From Hallerella succinigenes (GTDB lineage Bacteria > Fibrobacterota > Fibrobacteria > Fibrobacterales > Fibrobacteraceae), in contig NZ_PGEX01000001.1 in NCBI RefSeq assembly GCF_002797675.1, positions 310,001-374,000 on the forward strand: 64,000 nucleotides of DNA. Direction: 5' to 3'. This document shows positions 17,785-26,124 of the stretch, piece after piece (the first letter of the stretch is position 1; each line of letters opens with the position of its first letter). The position numbers and the translations under genes were made by a program. The notes below the pieces were generated by a model. It searched no databases. It was not told where the DNA came from and saw only the letters and a program-made list of their open reading frames with translations.

Positions 17785-18567
17785 TTAGAGAATGAGCTTA
17801 TCGAAATCGATATCGGAAACCTGCTCCGCAATGATATCCGGCTGTCGAGCAAGCCTTTGGACGTCTCGGTACTTGGTTTCGCCACAGAGCACCAGAGCAA
17901 AATGGCAGCCCGCACGTTGAGCAAGTTCAAAGTCCGTGTACAGGCGATCGCCCACAAAAAGAATCTGTTCCGGCGGCAAATGATCCATAATAGGAGAAAG
18001 CATTTCCGGATTCGGTTTGCCAAAAATGCGGGACGGTTCGCGACCGGTCGCCGACTTGAACATCGCCATGAAGCTTCCAATGTCCGGAACGGGTCCGAGT
18101 TCATCGGGGCAAACGAAGTCCGCATGCGTCACCCAGAAATCCGCACCGCGTTCGAGTCTCCACGCAACTTCGCAGAGTTCCCTATAATTAAAGGAAGAAT
18201 GGTAAGCGACGAGCACGAGTTCCGTTTTATCCATTGGAGCATGCAAGTCCAAGCTCGGATCTTCCGCAGCAAACCATTCAACCACTTCCGGATTCGCGAA
18301 CAGGTAAATGTTCTTGATTCCTTTTTTGTGAATTTCCGAAAGGGCGAAAGTCATCGCCGAAAGGATACGGTCCTTGGACTGAATCGGCAGACCCATGCGC
18401 AAAAGACGGTTCGTATAGAACACGAGCGATTTACTCGTATTATTCGACATATAATAGACAGGAACCTTCTCGGCGACCTTCTGAACCGTTTCCACGGCCT
18501 TCGGATAAGGTTTTCCCGAAAGGTAGAGAGTTCCGTCTAAATCGAATGCGACAGCCTTAATTTGCAT
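17785..18567 (-). CDS. HAD-IIA sugar-phosphate phosphatase (NagD/AraL-like)
   Basis: This 260-residue cytoplasmic protein contains the HAD motif I DLDGTLY (Asp9 nucleophile, Asp11 acid), motif II with YYMSNNTSKS, and motif III/IV with KPNPEMLSPIM and FVGDRLYTDFELAQRAG. The cap placed between motifs II and III and the SNN signature define the HAD-IIA subclass that dephosphorylates phosphoglycolate, 4-nitrophenyl phosphate or sugar phosphates. The true substrate cannot be told. The start is 32 bp from the divergent rsmE start. Confidence 0.88.
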   Translation of the reverse strand: MQIKAVAFDLDGTLYLSGKPYPKAVETVQKVAEKVPVYYMSNNTSKSLVFYTNRLLRMGLPIQSKDRILSAMTFALSEIHKKGIKNIYLFANPEVVEWFAAEDPSLDLHAPMDKTELVLVAYHSSFNYRELCEVAWRLERGADFWVTHADFVCPDELGPVPDIGSFMAMFKSATGREPSRIFGKPNPEMLSPIMDHLPPEQILFVGDRLYTDFELAQRAGCHFALVLCGETKYRDVQRLARQPDIIAEQVSDIDFDKLIL

Positions 18568-18576
18568 AGTGGATTG

Positions 18577-18582
18577 AATTTA
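18577..18582 (-). promoter_or_regulatory. putative -10 element of the HAD gene
   Basis: TAAATT on the minus strand at -15 to -10 of the start at 18567. Confidence 0.4.
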
Positions 18583-18587
18583 GTATT

Positions 18588-18593
18588 TATTTT
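18588..18593 (+). promoter_or_regulatory. putative leaderless -10 element of rsmE
   Basis: TATTTT at -12 to -7 of the rsmE ATG. It is 5 bp from the opposing element of the HAD gene. Confidence 0.45.
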
Positions 18594-18599
18594 TGGGGC

Positions 18600-19301
18600 A
18601 TGAAATCACCTGATACCCGTTTTTACGTTCCTGAGCTTACCACAGGCACCCTTTCCCTTTCGGGCGAAGAAAGCGCCCACGCGATTCGCGTTTGCCGCGC
18701 CCGCCCGGGAGACGTTCTGAACCTGACCGACGGAAAAGGACACTTTGCGAAAGGCATCGTGGAAAAAGCGGACGCAAGAGATTGCCAGCTAAAAATCGAA
18801 ATGCTTGAAACTTCCGACCGTACAAAGCCGAAGTTGCATCTGGGACTCGCCTGCCTCAAGGACGATGCAAACGAAGAAGTCGCCTTGCACGTGAGTGAAA
18901 TGGAAGTCGCAAGCATAACGCTTTTGCGCACGGAACATTCCGAAGAGCCGAAAGATTCCAACTTGCAGAAAGTCGTCCGCCGTTGCGAACTCAAGGCACT
19001 TGTCAGTTTAAAGCAGTCGTTAAAGGCTTGGCTCACCGAAATCCGCGGCCCGATTCCGTTTGAAGAATGGTTAAAGGCTTATGACGGCGATATTATCCTT
19101 TGCGATATGGACGGCGAAGATTCCATCGGCGAAGTGACCAAGGATACGACTCTTCTCGTCGGACCGGAAGGCGGATTTTCCCATCAGGAAATTGAAAAAA
19201 TCAAGGCTTATTCCCGTGGCGAAGTCAAACTTTTAAAACTGGGAAAGACCCGTTTACGTGCGCGAACCGCTGCCATCGTGGGCATCGGAAAGATGGTCTA
19301 A
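18600..19301 (+). CDS. rsmE: 16S rRNA m3U1498 methyltransferase
   Basis: This 233-residue protein has an N-terminal PUA-like domain (RFYVPEL, HAIRVCRARPGDVLNLTDG) and a C-terminal SPOUT knot with LLVGPEGGFSHQEIEKIK and LLKLGKTRLRARTAA. It methylates N3 of U1498 in 16S rRNA using SAM. The usual glutamate of the final R-x-E-T-A motif is replaced by arginine (RARTA), which is worth noting. It is preceded by a leaderless-type promoter and converges with rnhB, with 7 bp between the stops. Confidence 0.93.
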   Translation: MKSPDTRFYVPELTTGTLSLSGEESAHAIRVCRARPGDVLNLTDGKGHFAKGIVEKADARDCQLKIEMLETSDRTKPKLHLGLACLKDDANEEVALHVSEMEVASITLLRTEHSEEPKDSNLQKVVRRCELKALVSLKQSLKAWLTEIRGPIPFEEWLKAYDGDIILCDMDGEDSIGEVTKDTTLLVGPEGGFSHQEIEKIKAYSRGEVKLLKLGKTRLRARTAAIVGIGKMV

Positions 19302-19308
19302 ATCCAAA

Positions 19309-20040
19309 TCAGAACAGTTCTGTTTGCAGGCTTTTCGGGTGGAAGCTCTTGCGGTGTTCCGGCGTCATGCCGAGTTTGCGAATGCCTTCGAGGTGCGCCT
19401 TGGTGCCGTAGCCCGCATTCTTTTCAAATGCGTAACCTGGATACTTTTGGGCGAGATTATCCATATAGCGGTCACGGTAAACCTTGGCAAGAATCGAAGC
19501 GGCAGAGATGCTTGCGACGCGTCCGTCGCCTTGAATGATCGCAATCTGGTTTTCTTCGGGGACACCGCGGATCTTTAAGTTTCCATCGACCGCAATCAGA
19601 AGCTTTGTTTTCTGCGGAAGCAGCCCCTTGACTTCGATCGGGAGCTTTGGTTTTGAAGCCTTAAGGCCTGGAAATCCGAGAGCGCTTAACGCGCGTCGCA
19701 TGGCGAGGAAGTCCGCTTCGAGAATGTTGAATTCATCGATTTCTTCGGCGCTCGCACTGGCGATGGCGTAGCAAAGGCATTCCTCTTTAACGGCATCGAA
19801 CATGGCTTCACGCTTTTTTCGGGTGAGCTTTTTCGAATCGTTTAAAGAAGAATCTCCTGTCGGATTTTGGAGGACCGCGGCGCAGACGACGACTGGCCCT
19901 GCGAGAGGTCCACGGCCCACTTCATCGATGCCGATGATGCAGACGTTCGGATAATTTGTGCGCAAGGCGATTTCCCCTTCAATCGGGGTCGTCGTGTTTT
20001 CTAAAAATTCAGGCGGTTTGAATTTCATCGTATTGCCCAA
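19309..20040 (-). CDS. rnhB: ribonuclease HII
   Basis: This 243-residue enzyme cleaves RNA in RNA-DNA hybrids and at single ribonucleotides. IIGIDEVGRGPLAGPVV holds the catalytic Asp-Glu pair. AVDGNLKIRG, ISAASILAKVYRD and YPGYAFEKNAGYGTKAH give the other acidic residues and the RNase HII signature. A family-length core follows a short N-terminal extension of about 37 residues. The second methionine (residue 5) is an alternative start. It lies 17 bp downstream of purN on the same strand and is probably co-transcribed. Confidence 0.95.
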   Translation of the reverse strand: MGNTMKFKPPEFLENTTTPIEGEIALRTNYPNVCIIGIDEVGRGPLAGPVVVCAAVLQNPTGDSSLNDSKKLTRKKREAMFDAVKEECLCYAIASASAEEIDEFNILEADFLAMRRALSALGFPGLKASKPKLPIEVKGLLPQKTKLLIAVDGNLKIRGVPEENQIAIIQGDGRVASISAASILAKVYRDRYMDNLAQKYPGYAFEKNAGYGTKAHLEGIRKLGMTPEHRKSFHPKSLQTELF

Positions 20041-20057
20041 GTGTTATCGCAAAGAAG

Positions 20058-20642
20058 TCATAAAGACCGTGCGTAGTCACGGAGCGTCTTCCAAAAAAGA
20101 GCGTGTTCCTGCACAAGGACGCGAGCGGCAAGATCTTCGGGGCTGTCCGTTTCAAGGACCGGTACCTTCGTCTGCGCGAGCGTTCTTCCACTGTCGATTT
20201 CACTTGTCACTAGGTGAATGGTCGGGCCGCTTTCCTTTTCGCCAGCGGCAATGACCGCCTGATGCACACGGATTCCGTAAAAGCCTTTACCACCGTACTT
20301 CGGAAGCAGCGCCGGATGCACGTTCAAAACGCGATCCTTCATTTTGTCGAGGAATGAATCCGGAATCTTTTTCATATAACCGCAAAGGGCAACGAGATCT
20401 ACCGGGAGCTCTTCCAAAACATTCAACAACGCCTGTTCGTAATCCGCTTCATTCGGATGCGTCTTCGAAGAAATATGGTAAACCGGAATTCCATGTTCCT
20501 TGGCACTCTGTGCCGCACCGCAATCCGCATTGTTCACAATTAAAAATTCACAGGAACCTTCCAAGGTTCCATCTTCCGCATGGGAAAGGAGGGAGCGAAA
20601 ATTACTGCCACCACCCGAAGCAAATGCACCAAACTTAAACAT
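20058..20642 (-). CDS. purN: phosphoribosylglycinamide formyltransferase
   Basis: This 194-residue enzyme transfers a formyl group from 10-formyl-THF to GAR in purine synthesis. The N-terminal FASGGGSNF binds substrate. VLNVHPALLPKYGGKGFYG holds the catalytic Asn and His, and HLVTSEIDSGRTLAQ the catalytic Asp. The length fits the family. A TATTTT element at -12 to -7 precedes the ATG, with no ribosome-binding site. The gene heads the purN-rnhB unit and is divergent from the GH116 gene. Confidence 0.95.
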   Translation of the reverse strand: MFKFGAFASGGGSNFRSLLSHAEDGTLEGSCEFLIVNNADCGAAQSAKEHGIPVYHISSKTHPNEADYEQALLNVLEELPVDLVALCGYMKKIPDSFLDKMKDRVLNVHPALLPKYGGKGFYGIRVHQAVIAAGEKESGPTIHLVTSEIDSGRTLAQTKVPVLETDSPEDLAARVLVQEHALFWKTLRDYARSL

Positions 20643-20648
20643 GCGCCA

Positions 20649-20654
20649 AAAATA
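20649..20654 (-). promoter_or_regulatory. putative leaderless -10 element of purN
   Basis: TATTTT at -12 to -7 of the purN ATG; the segment to the ATG (TTATTTTTGGCGC) is nearly the same as at rsmE. Confidence 0.45.
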
Positions 20655-20708
20655 ACTTTTCTAAATTAATTGCGAAATAAAATATCAACAACCATAGGAA
20701 ATCTCCTC

Positions 20709-23700
20709 ATGACATTTGATAAATATCTCGAATCCGCCAAGTTGCACGGCAACGTGAAAGACTTGATGACCAAGGGTCTCGCCGTGGAATTCATTCAGCC
20801 GTGGTACACCCCTCTCACCACGACTCCGGCAACAACGGGTATTGCCGTCGGCGGTATCGGCAGCACATATACAGTGACTCCGGCCGGTACGACTCCGGTG
20901 ACTGGCCTGATTCCGGGCGTTCAAGTCCGCACAGAAAACCCGAACGACATGCGCCTGCAGAACGCTTTCTACCGCGAATCCGTGATCGACAAGAAGGCTC
21001 CGCTCGCCATTCGCAGCTTCTTTGAATTCTGCCGTAAAAATCAGTTCTACACCTTGAAGGATGCACAGGGCAACGCTCTGTTCGAATGCAAAAACGAAAA
21101 GGAAACCTTGAAGAAGGTCGAAACCGTTCTCGCCGACAAGAAGTTCTGGGAAACGAACAAGGACGCTCTCCTCCGCTGGCACACGGAATTCAGTCCGCGC
21201 ACGCAGGCGATGATCGAAGCCGGCATCACGACTTCCCCGGAATTCAACCGTGCTGTTCTCATCGACTTTTTCGACGGCGAACTCGGCGAAAAGGTCGAAA
21301 GCAAAGGCGCTCTTACCGGCGCATTCGGCGACGAAACCGAATTCCTCGGCGAAAAGGGCTATGACGCTCAGAAGATGGATTACACGGCAGAATATCCGCT
21401 TTCCCGCACCCAGTACAAGGGTCAGAAAGGCGTCCAGATTACCCGTTACCAGTACAGCTACGTTCTCCCGAACAACGAACGCATTTCGAGCCTTCCGGTG
21501 AGCGCCACCCGTTACGAACTCGTGAACCCGACAAAGCAAGTCCGCGAAGTGACGCTCGTGCAGATGCAGGAAAACTACTGCGGTTACCAGGTTCGCAAGG
21601 ATCGTGAAAGCGTCCAGGACTCTTCCTTTGTGCTCGTCCCGGCCGCTCGTGATCCGATGGGCGTCGAATTCAATTCGACTCTCGCCGACGGTCGCATGGT
21701 GAAGGGTGTCGAATTCTTCAACAAGAACGTCCTTTCCGAAAGCGACTTCGACGGTTGCATGGGCATTTCCGCTACGTGGAATCCGAAGGACGATGTGAAC
21801 GTCACCACGAAGCCTCTCTTCTACCGCAACGATCAGAAGACGGTTCTCGCAGGCGCCCTCCACAGTGGCCGCGTTTCGCAGACCTTCGTAAAGAACGTTT
21901 ACAGCGGCCGTGAAACCGTCGCTGGTGCAATCGTCGCCACGATCCGTTTGAAGCCGAAGGCAAAGGCTACGGTCCAGTTCAACACGGTCCTCGACTTTGC
22001 ACACATCCGCTTCCACGGTGCACAGGAAACTTTGAAGAAGTACACAGTCTTCTATCCGGAATCCTTTGGCCGCGTCCAGGCGATGCTCTCCGAAGCTCTA
22101 AGCTTTGACGCTGAATTCGAAAAGACCTTTGGTGAAGCTTACCGTGCACTCGCTCCAGAAAAGGCTTTGGCAAAGCTCTTCCCGAAGGACAAGAAGAAAC
22201 AGGCGGAATTCCGCTCCCTTGCACTCAACACGCTGAGCTTTATTCCGGAAGCCACGGTCTGGGACAAGGACGACAACTTTCTCGTTCGCGAATGCGCGGA
22301 CTATCCGTTCTTCAACTCTCTCGACGTTTACTTTTACGGCAGTTTCTCGCTCCTTGCCCTTTTGCCGCGTCTCGATGGCGAAGTGCTGAAGCGCTTTGGC
22401 GATGCAATCCTCGCTGAAAATATGACCCGCCGTCGTCACCACGAATATGTGAACCATCCGTATGCAGACCTTCCGCAGGCAAAGCTCGAAGGTCCTCTCG
22501 CCGTGACCGGCGCCGTGATTCACGACCTAGGAAGCCCGTTCGTTCCGCATGCCGACGCTTATGACTGGCATAACGTAAAGGAATGGAAGGATCTCGCTCC
22601 GAAGTATGTGTTGATGGTTCTCCGTCATTACAAGTTCACTGGTGAAAAGGCAGTCGTCGACGCTTGCAAGGACGCTGTCTACGCCAGTATGGAATATCTG
22701 GAAAAGATGGTCGCCGAAGGCGAAAACTTCCCGCTCACCCACGGAACGGACGACACCTTCGACAACCTTTCTTCGAACGGCATTTCCGTTTACTGCGGTT
22801 CCCTCTGGATCGCCGGTCTCCGCGCTGCGGCCAAAATCGCAGAACTCGAAGGCGATTCCGCACGTGCCCTCGACTGGAACAAGAAGGCCGACGAAGCGGA
22901 AGCCGAATTCCACTCCGCCCTCTGGGATGAAAAGGAAGGTTACTTCCACTTCTTCGCGACCCCAATCGAAGCGCAGGACGTGAACTTCGAAAACTTCGAC
23001 AAAGTCGTGGAAGCTCTCGCCGACCTCGTCCCGCTTTCCGGCAGTGACACGCAGAAGCTCCGCGAACTGAACGACTGGCTCGACTTCAGCGAAATTCCGG
23101 AAGACGAAGAACTTTCGAAGCTTGAACTCCGTAAGTGGAAGAAAACCTGGCTTTACAGCACCGCTCCAGAAGCCTTCACGGATTCCTTCAAGGCAAAGAT
23201 CGATCTCGATTCCGACGACGTCTTCGCCGACTCGATGCTCGCCGACACCTATCTCCGTCTCCTCGACTTGAAGCCGATTACCGACGAAGAAAAGGGCGCA
23301 CGTACTCTCGACCGCATCTTCAAGACGAACTACAAGAAGAATTCCCCGCTGCTCGGTGCCGCAAACCTTGTTCACAAGGACGGTTCCCCGCTCGACGAAT
23401 TCAACTTCCAGGCTCATGACGTTTGGATCGGTATTCAGTACAGCATCGCAAGCGGCCTCATTCTGCACAAGAACTTCGATGAAGCCCGTGACCTCGTGGA
23501 AAGCATGGTCCAGAACCTTTATGAAGAAGCGAAAATCCCGTTCGCTGCACCGGAAGGCTTCAACGGTTCCTGCCGTCTCCACGAAGACACTCTCGAAAAG
23601 GCTGGAGTTTCCGCTTCCGCAGCCAAGACGCTCATCGCCGAACTCGTGAAGAAGAAAGCCCTTCTCCCGGATCAGCGTATCGCTCCGACTCTCACGACGA

Positions 23701-23864
23701 ACCTCTCTTCGTTCAAGAAGTCCTACGGCGCTCTTGCGAAGAAGGCTAAGATTTCGGAAGAAGACCTGTTCACGCTGCTCCACAGCACGGCACTCAAGTA
23801 CACGGCCGGTAAGTATTTCCGTCCGGGCATGGTGTTCGCCCTGTTCGAAGCTCTGAACAAGTAA
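20709..23864 (+). CDS. GH116-family glycosidase (glucosylceramidase-like)
   Basis: I chose the ATG at 20709 (1051 residues) because AGGA lies 9 nt before it; an upstream in-frame ATG at 20670 lacks one. The N-terminal domain opens with TGIAVGGIGSTYTVTP. The helical-barrel domain aligns with GH116: VRECADYPFFNSLDVYFYGSF with Glu528 as likely nucleophile, and GTDDTFDNLSSNGISVYCG with Asp681 as likely acid/base, matching the Glu and Asp used by human GBA2. No signal peptide is present, so it acts in the cytoplasm, perhaps on beta-glucosides or xylosides taken up from plant fibre. An insertion-sequence scar lies just downstream. Confidence 0.85.
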   Translation: MTFDKYLESAKLHGNVKDLMTKGLAVEFIQPWYTPLTTTPATTGIAVGGIGSTYTVTPAGTTPVTGLIPGVQVRTENPNDMRLQNAFYRESVIDKKAPLAIRSFFEFCRKNQFYTLKDAQGNALFECKNEKETLKKVETVLADKKFWETNKDALLRWHTEFSPRTQAMIEAGITTSPEFNRAVLIDFFDGELGEKVESKGALTGAFGDETEFLGEKGYDAQKMDYTAEYPLSRTQYKGQKGVQITRYQYSYVLPNNERISSLPVSATRYELVNPTKQVREVTLVQMQENYCGYQVRKDRESVQDSSFVLVPAARDPMGVEFNSTLADGRMVKGVEFFNKNVLSESDFDGCMGISATWNPKDDVNVTTKPLFYRNDQKTVLAGALHSGRVSQTFVKNVYSGRETVAGAIVATIRLKPKAKATVQFNTVLDFAHIRFHGAQETLKKYTVFYPESFGRVQAMLSEALSFDAEFEKTFGEAYRALAPEKALAKLFPKDKKKQAEFRSLALNTLSFIPEATVWDKDDNFLVRECADYPFFNSLDVYFYGSFSLLALLPRLDGEVLKRFGDAILAENMTRRRHHEYVNHPYADLPQAKLEGPLAVTGAVIHDLGSPFVPHADAYDWHNVKEWKDLAPKYVLMVLRHYKFTGEKAVVDACKDAVYASMEYLEKMVAEGENFPLTHGTDDTFDNLSSNGISVYCGSLWIAGLRAAAKIAELEGDSARALDWNKKADEAEAEFHSALWDEKEGYFHFFATPIEAQDVNFENFDKVVEALADLVPLSGSDTQKLRELNDWLDFSEIPEDEELSKLELRKWKKTWLYSTAPEAFTDSFKAKIDLDSDDVFADSMLADTYLRLLDLKPITDEEKGARTLDRIFKTNYKKNSPLLGAANLVHKDGSPLDEFNFQAHDVWIGIQYSIASGLILHKNFDEARDLVESMVQNLYEEAKIPFAAPEGFNGSCRLHEDTLEKAGVSASAAKTLIAELVKKKALLPDQRIAPTLTTNLSSFKKSYGALAKKAKISEEDLFTLLHSTALKYTAGKYFRPGMVFALFEALNK

Positions 23865-23902
23865 TTCGGAATTGAAAAATTCAAAAAGCCTCCCCGCTGA
23901 AC

Positions 23903-24030
23903 TGACCCCAAAAAGTTGGACGGTTTAAAGTGGGGATAAAACGGAGTTATGAGTCCGGTATTGCACCGGGCTCATTCCTTTTAGGCGCTGTTTTATTCGG
24001 TCATTGTTGTAATACGATATATCAGGTGTA
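23903..24030 (-). mobile_element. IS3-family (IS150-like) transposase remnant with one terminal repeat
   Basis: The minus strand reads DISYYNNDRIKQRLKGMSPV and QYRTHNS before a stop at 23925-23927. This is the characteristic C-terminal end of IS3-family OrfB integrases (YI-YYN--R---LKGMSPVQYR). Just beyond, TGACCCCAAAAAGTTGGAC is a typical IS3-family end. The rest of the element (catalytic DDE core, OrfA, other end) is gone. The upstream limit of homology at about 24030 is approximate. Confidence 0.75.
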
Positions 24031-24109
24031 AATAAACTGGAAGCCGGAGTGTCTGCGGAAACAGGGCATATTCCGTAGGGTTTGAGGTTTTAAAATGAGG
24101 AGATTCTAG

Positions 24110-24166
24110 ATGAAAACGATTCAGAAAATTGGCTTGGTGAGCGCGGGCTCAGCCCTGTTTGCCTAA
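24110..24166 (+). pseudogene. orphan signal-peptide stub of a secreted-protein gene
   Basis: Behind a strong GAGGAG ribosome-binding site, an ATG opens an 18-codon frame, MKTIQKIGLVSAGSALFA, then TAA. It has the basic start, hydrophobic core and small-residue cleavage end of a signal peptide, cut exactly where the mature protein should begin. It lies about 80 bp from the IS3 remnant, so the gene body was probably lost in the same rearrangement. A short leader peptide is the alternative reading. Confidence 0.5.
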
Positions 24167-24222
24167 AAATATATTTCGGGCTAATATGCTTTTGGCAAAG
24201 CTCAATCGGTTTCTTGTTTCCT

Positions 24223-26124
24223 TTAGAACTTCATCACGAGAATCGTGATATCGTCTGCCTGCGGTGCGCCGTGAGCAAAGGACTTGAGCTCTTCGAGAAG
24301 CGCCAAGCGGATTTCGTTTGCAGACAAAGCCTGGTACTTTTCGACAAATGCCTTCAAGCGTTCAAGGCCGAACATTTCGCGTTTTTCGTTTGCCGTTTCC
24401 GTTACACCGTCCGTGTACAGCAAAACGGTATCGCCCGGTCTCACGATCAGGGACTTTTCACGAATGATCTTGCTGTTGTCATCGATCATACCGAGTGCAA
24501 TTCCACCGCTCTTGATGGTATCGAGCGAATTGTCCATCTTCTTAAAATGCAGAATGTGTTCGTGACCGCAGCTCGTGTAATGCAAAGCCTTCGAACGCGG
24601 ATTCCATTCAAAGAAGAGGAGAGACGCGAACATCGTTTCGGAAATGTGACCCGCCAAGTCCGAATTCACACGCACAAGGGCTCGGTAAGAATTCACAAAG
24701 TAACGGCACTCCGCATGCAAGAAGGCATAGAGCGAAGTCATCACCATGCCCGCTGGAACGCCTTTACCCGAAACATCACCAATGACAATCCCCAAGTTTC
24801 CGTTCGGCAAATTCAAAAAGTCGAAGTAGTCGCCTCCGATTTCCTTTGCCGGAGTCATCGAGCCTGCCAAAGAAATACCGTCGAATTCCGGAATCTTGTG
24901 CGGCAAAAGTCCCGACTGAATGTGGAAGCCGAGCTGCAGTTCCGCCTGGGTTCGCGCCTGGTTCTGACGTTCCATCACGGCTTCGTTCGCCTTGAGGATC
25001 ATCGTGGCATAGTGGGCAAAGTTCTGCACCAAGTAGTAATCACTTTCAGAGAAGTAACGTTCGTAAAGCTTGTTTTCTACAACAAGGACACCTAGCAGCT
25101 GCTGGTTAAAGTTCAACGGTTCAAGGATGAGCGAGCGGATGTTCGCGGCTCGGCTTCCGAGAGAAAGAATACGACCGTCCTGGCTTGCGAAAGGCACGTA
25201 CGTTCCGATTCGAGACATGCCGCATTCCCAGACGATGTTATCGTGTTCGCTGATGTTCTGCGAAAGAGCGATTTCCTTGAGCGTTTCCACGTGGGTAAAG
25301 CTCATTTCGTTTCCACGGACAAGCGGGAAGAAGACACCGTAAATATCCGAGCAGCGGAAGAGCTGTTCCTTTTCGTCCCAGATGTAAATGGCGGCGGATT
25401 TCGCTTCGATACCCTGGGCGAGGTTCGTGAGGAAGTTCTGCAGGGATTCGTGCAAATCCGAGAAGTCGTTCACGGTTTCGCCCATTTTCGTCACAATCTT
25501 GTGATTCATCTTGCGTTCTTCGTCATGCTGCACGATCATGCGGTCCTTGTGTGCAATCCAGTTGCGGTAACGGCACATGAACACATAGCCAATCTGCGCA
25601 ATAAAGAACAAACGGAACAGCGGCAAAACAAGGAAGGTACTGATGATAAAGAAGTAGAATACGAGATGGATCCGCGTCTTCGGGTAGTACGACAGCGACG
25701 AGTACAGGCGGTCAAAATAGAAGACGACCAAAGCCCCGACGATCAGCGGAATCAAAAATACCGGTGGACGCAGAATGTGGAAGCAGACGACATTGCTTAC
25801 GATATAGATCAAGAACGCTACAATCGACCGCACCCGGTAAGATTTTCGGATCGGCTCCACCGCTTTACGGTTTTCTTCCCGAACAAACAGGAACATGAAG
25901 GAGAGCATCATAAAGATGTCGCCGATTGGATTCAGCGTCCAGAGGACTGGATGTTCTGCCATGAAACGGGTAAACACACTGTTCCACAAAACCATGTAGC
26001 ACGCAAAGGCGAGCCACGGCAGCTGGCGGGCAGCCGGACGTTTTCCATGAAGCTCCACCAGCATCATGAAAAGCGGGAACGCCGAGAGCAGCGGAAACAG
26101 CGAAAGAAGGATATTATAAATCAC
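24223..26124 (-). CDS. membrane PP2C-type (SpoIIE/RsbU) serine phosphatase with GAF-like domain
   Basis: This 633-residue protein has about six membrane helices in residues 1-200, a coiled linker (about 200-240), a GAF-like sensor (about 245-380; AAIYIWDEKEQLF, LGVLVVENKLY) and a PP2C phosphatase domain (about 400-630). Metal-binding acidic motifs are present: GGDYFDFLNL, VIGDVSGKGVPAGMVM, LLYTDGVTETAN and QADDITILVMKF. RsbU-type enzymes dephosphorylate anti-sigma antagonist proteins in partner-switching stress responses. No STAS or anti-sigma kinase gene is nearby. Its start overlaps the HD-protein stop by 4 bp, so it closes the scpB-mutS operon. Confidence 0.88.
   Translation of the reverse strand: MIYNILLSLFPLLSAFPLFMMLVELHGKRPAARQLPWLAFACYMVLWNSVFTRFMAEHPVLWTLNPIGDIFMMLSFMFLFVREENRKAVEPIRKSYRVRSIVAFLIYIVSNVVCFHILRPPVFLIPLIVGALVVFYFDRLYSSLSYYPKTRIHLVFYFFIISTFLVLPLFRLFFIAQIGYVFMCRYRNWIAHKDRMIVQHDEERKMNHKIVTKMGETVNDFSDLHESLQNFLTNLAQGIEAKSAAIYIWDEKEQLFRCSDIYGVFFPLVRGNEMSFTHVETLKEIALSQNISEHDNIVWECGMSRIGTYVPFASQDGRILSLGSRAANIRSLILEPLNFNQQLLGVLVVENKLYERYFSESDYYLVQNFAHYATMILKANEAVMERQNQARTQAELQLGFHIQSGLLPHKIPEFDGISLAGSMTPAKEIGGDYFDFLNLPNGNLGIVIGDVSGKGVPAGMVMTSLYAFLHAECRYFVNSYRALVRVNSDLAGHISETMFASLLFFEWNPRSKALHYTSCGHEHILHFKKMDNSLDTIKSGGIALGMIDDNSKIIREKSLIVRPGDTVLLYTDGVTETANEKREMFGLERLKAFVEKYQALSANEIRLALLEELKSFAHGAPQADDITILVMKF

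Noticed and set aside
20685-22016. 443-codon frame opposite the GH116 gene
   Set aside because: It lies antisense to clear GH116 motifs and shows no recognisable domain, as do similar long frames opposite icd, ilvD, ilvB and the SulP gene.
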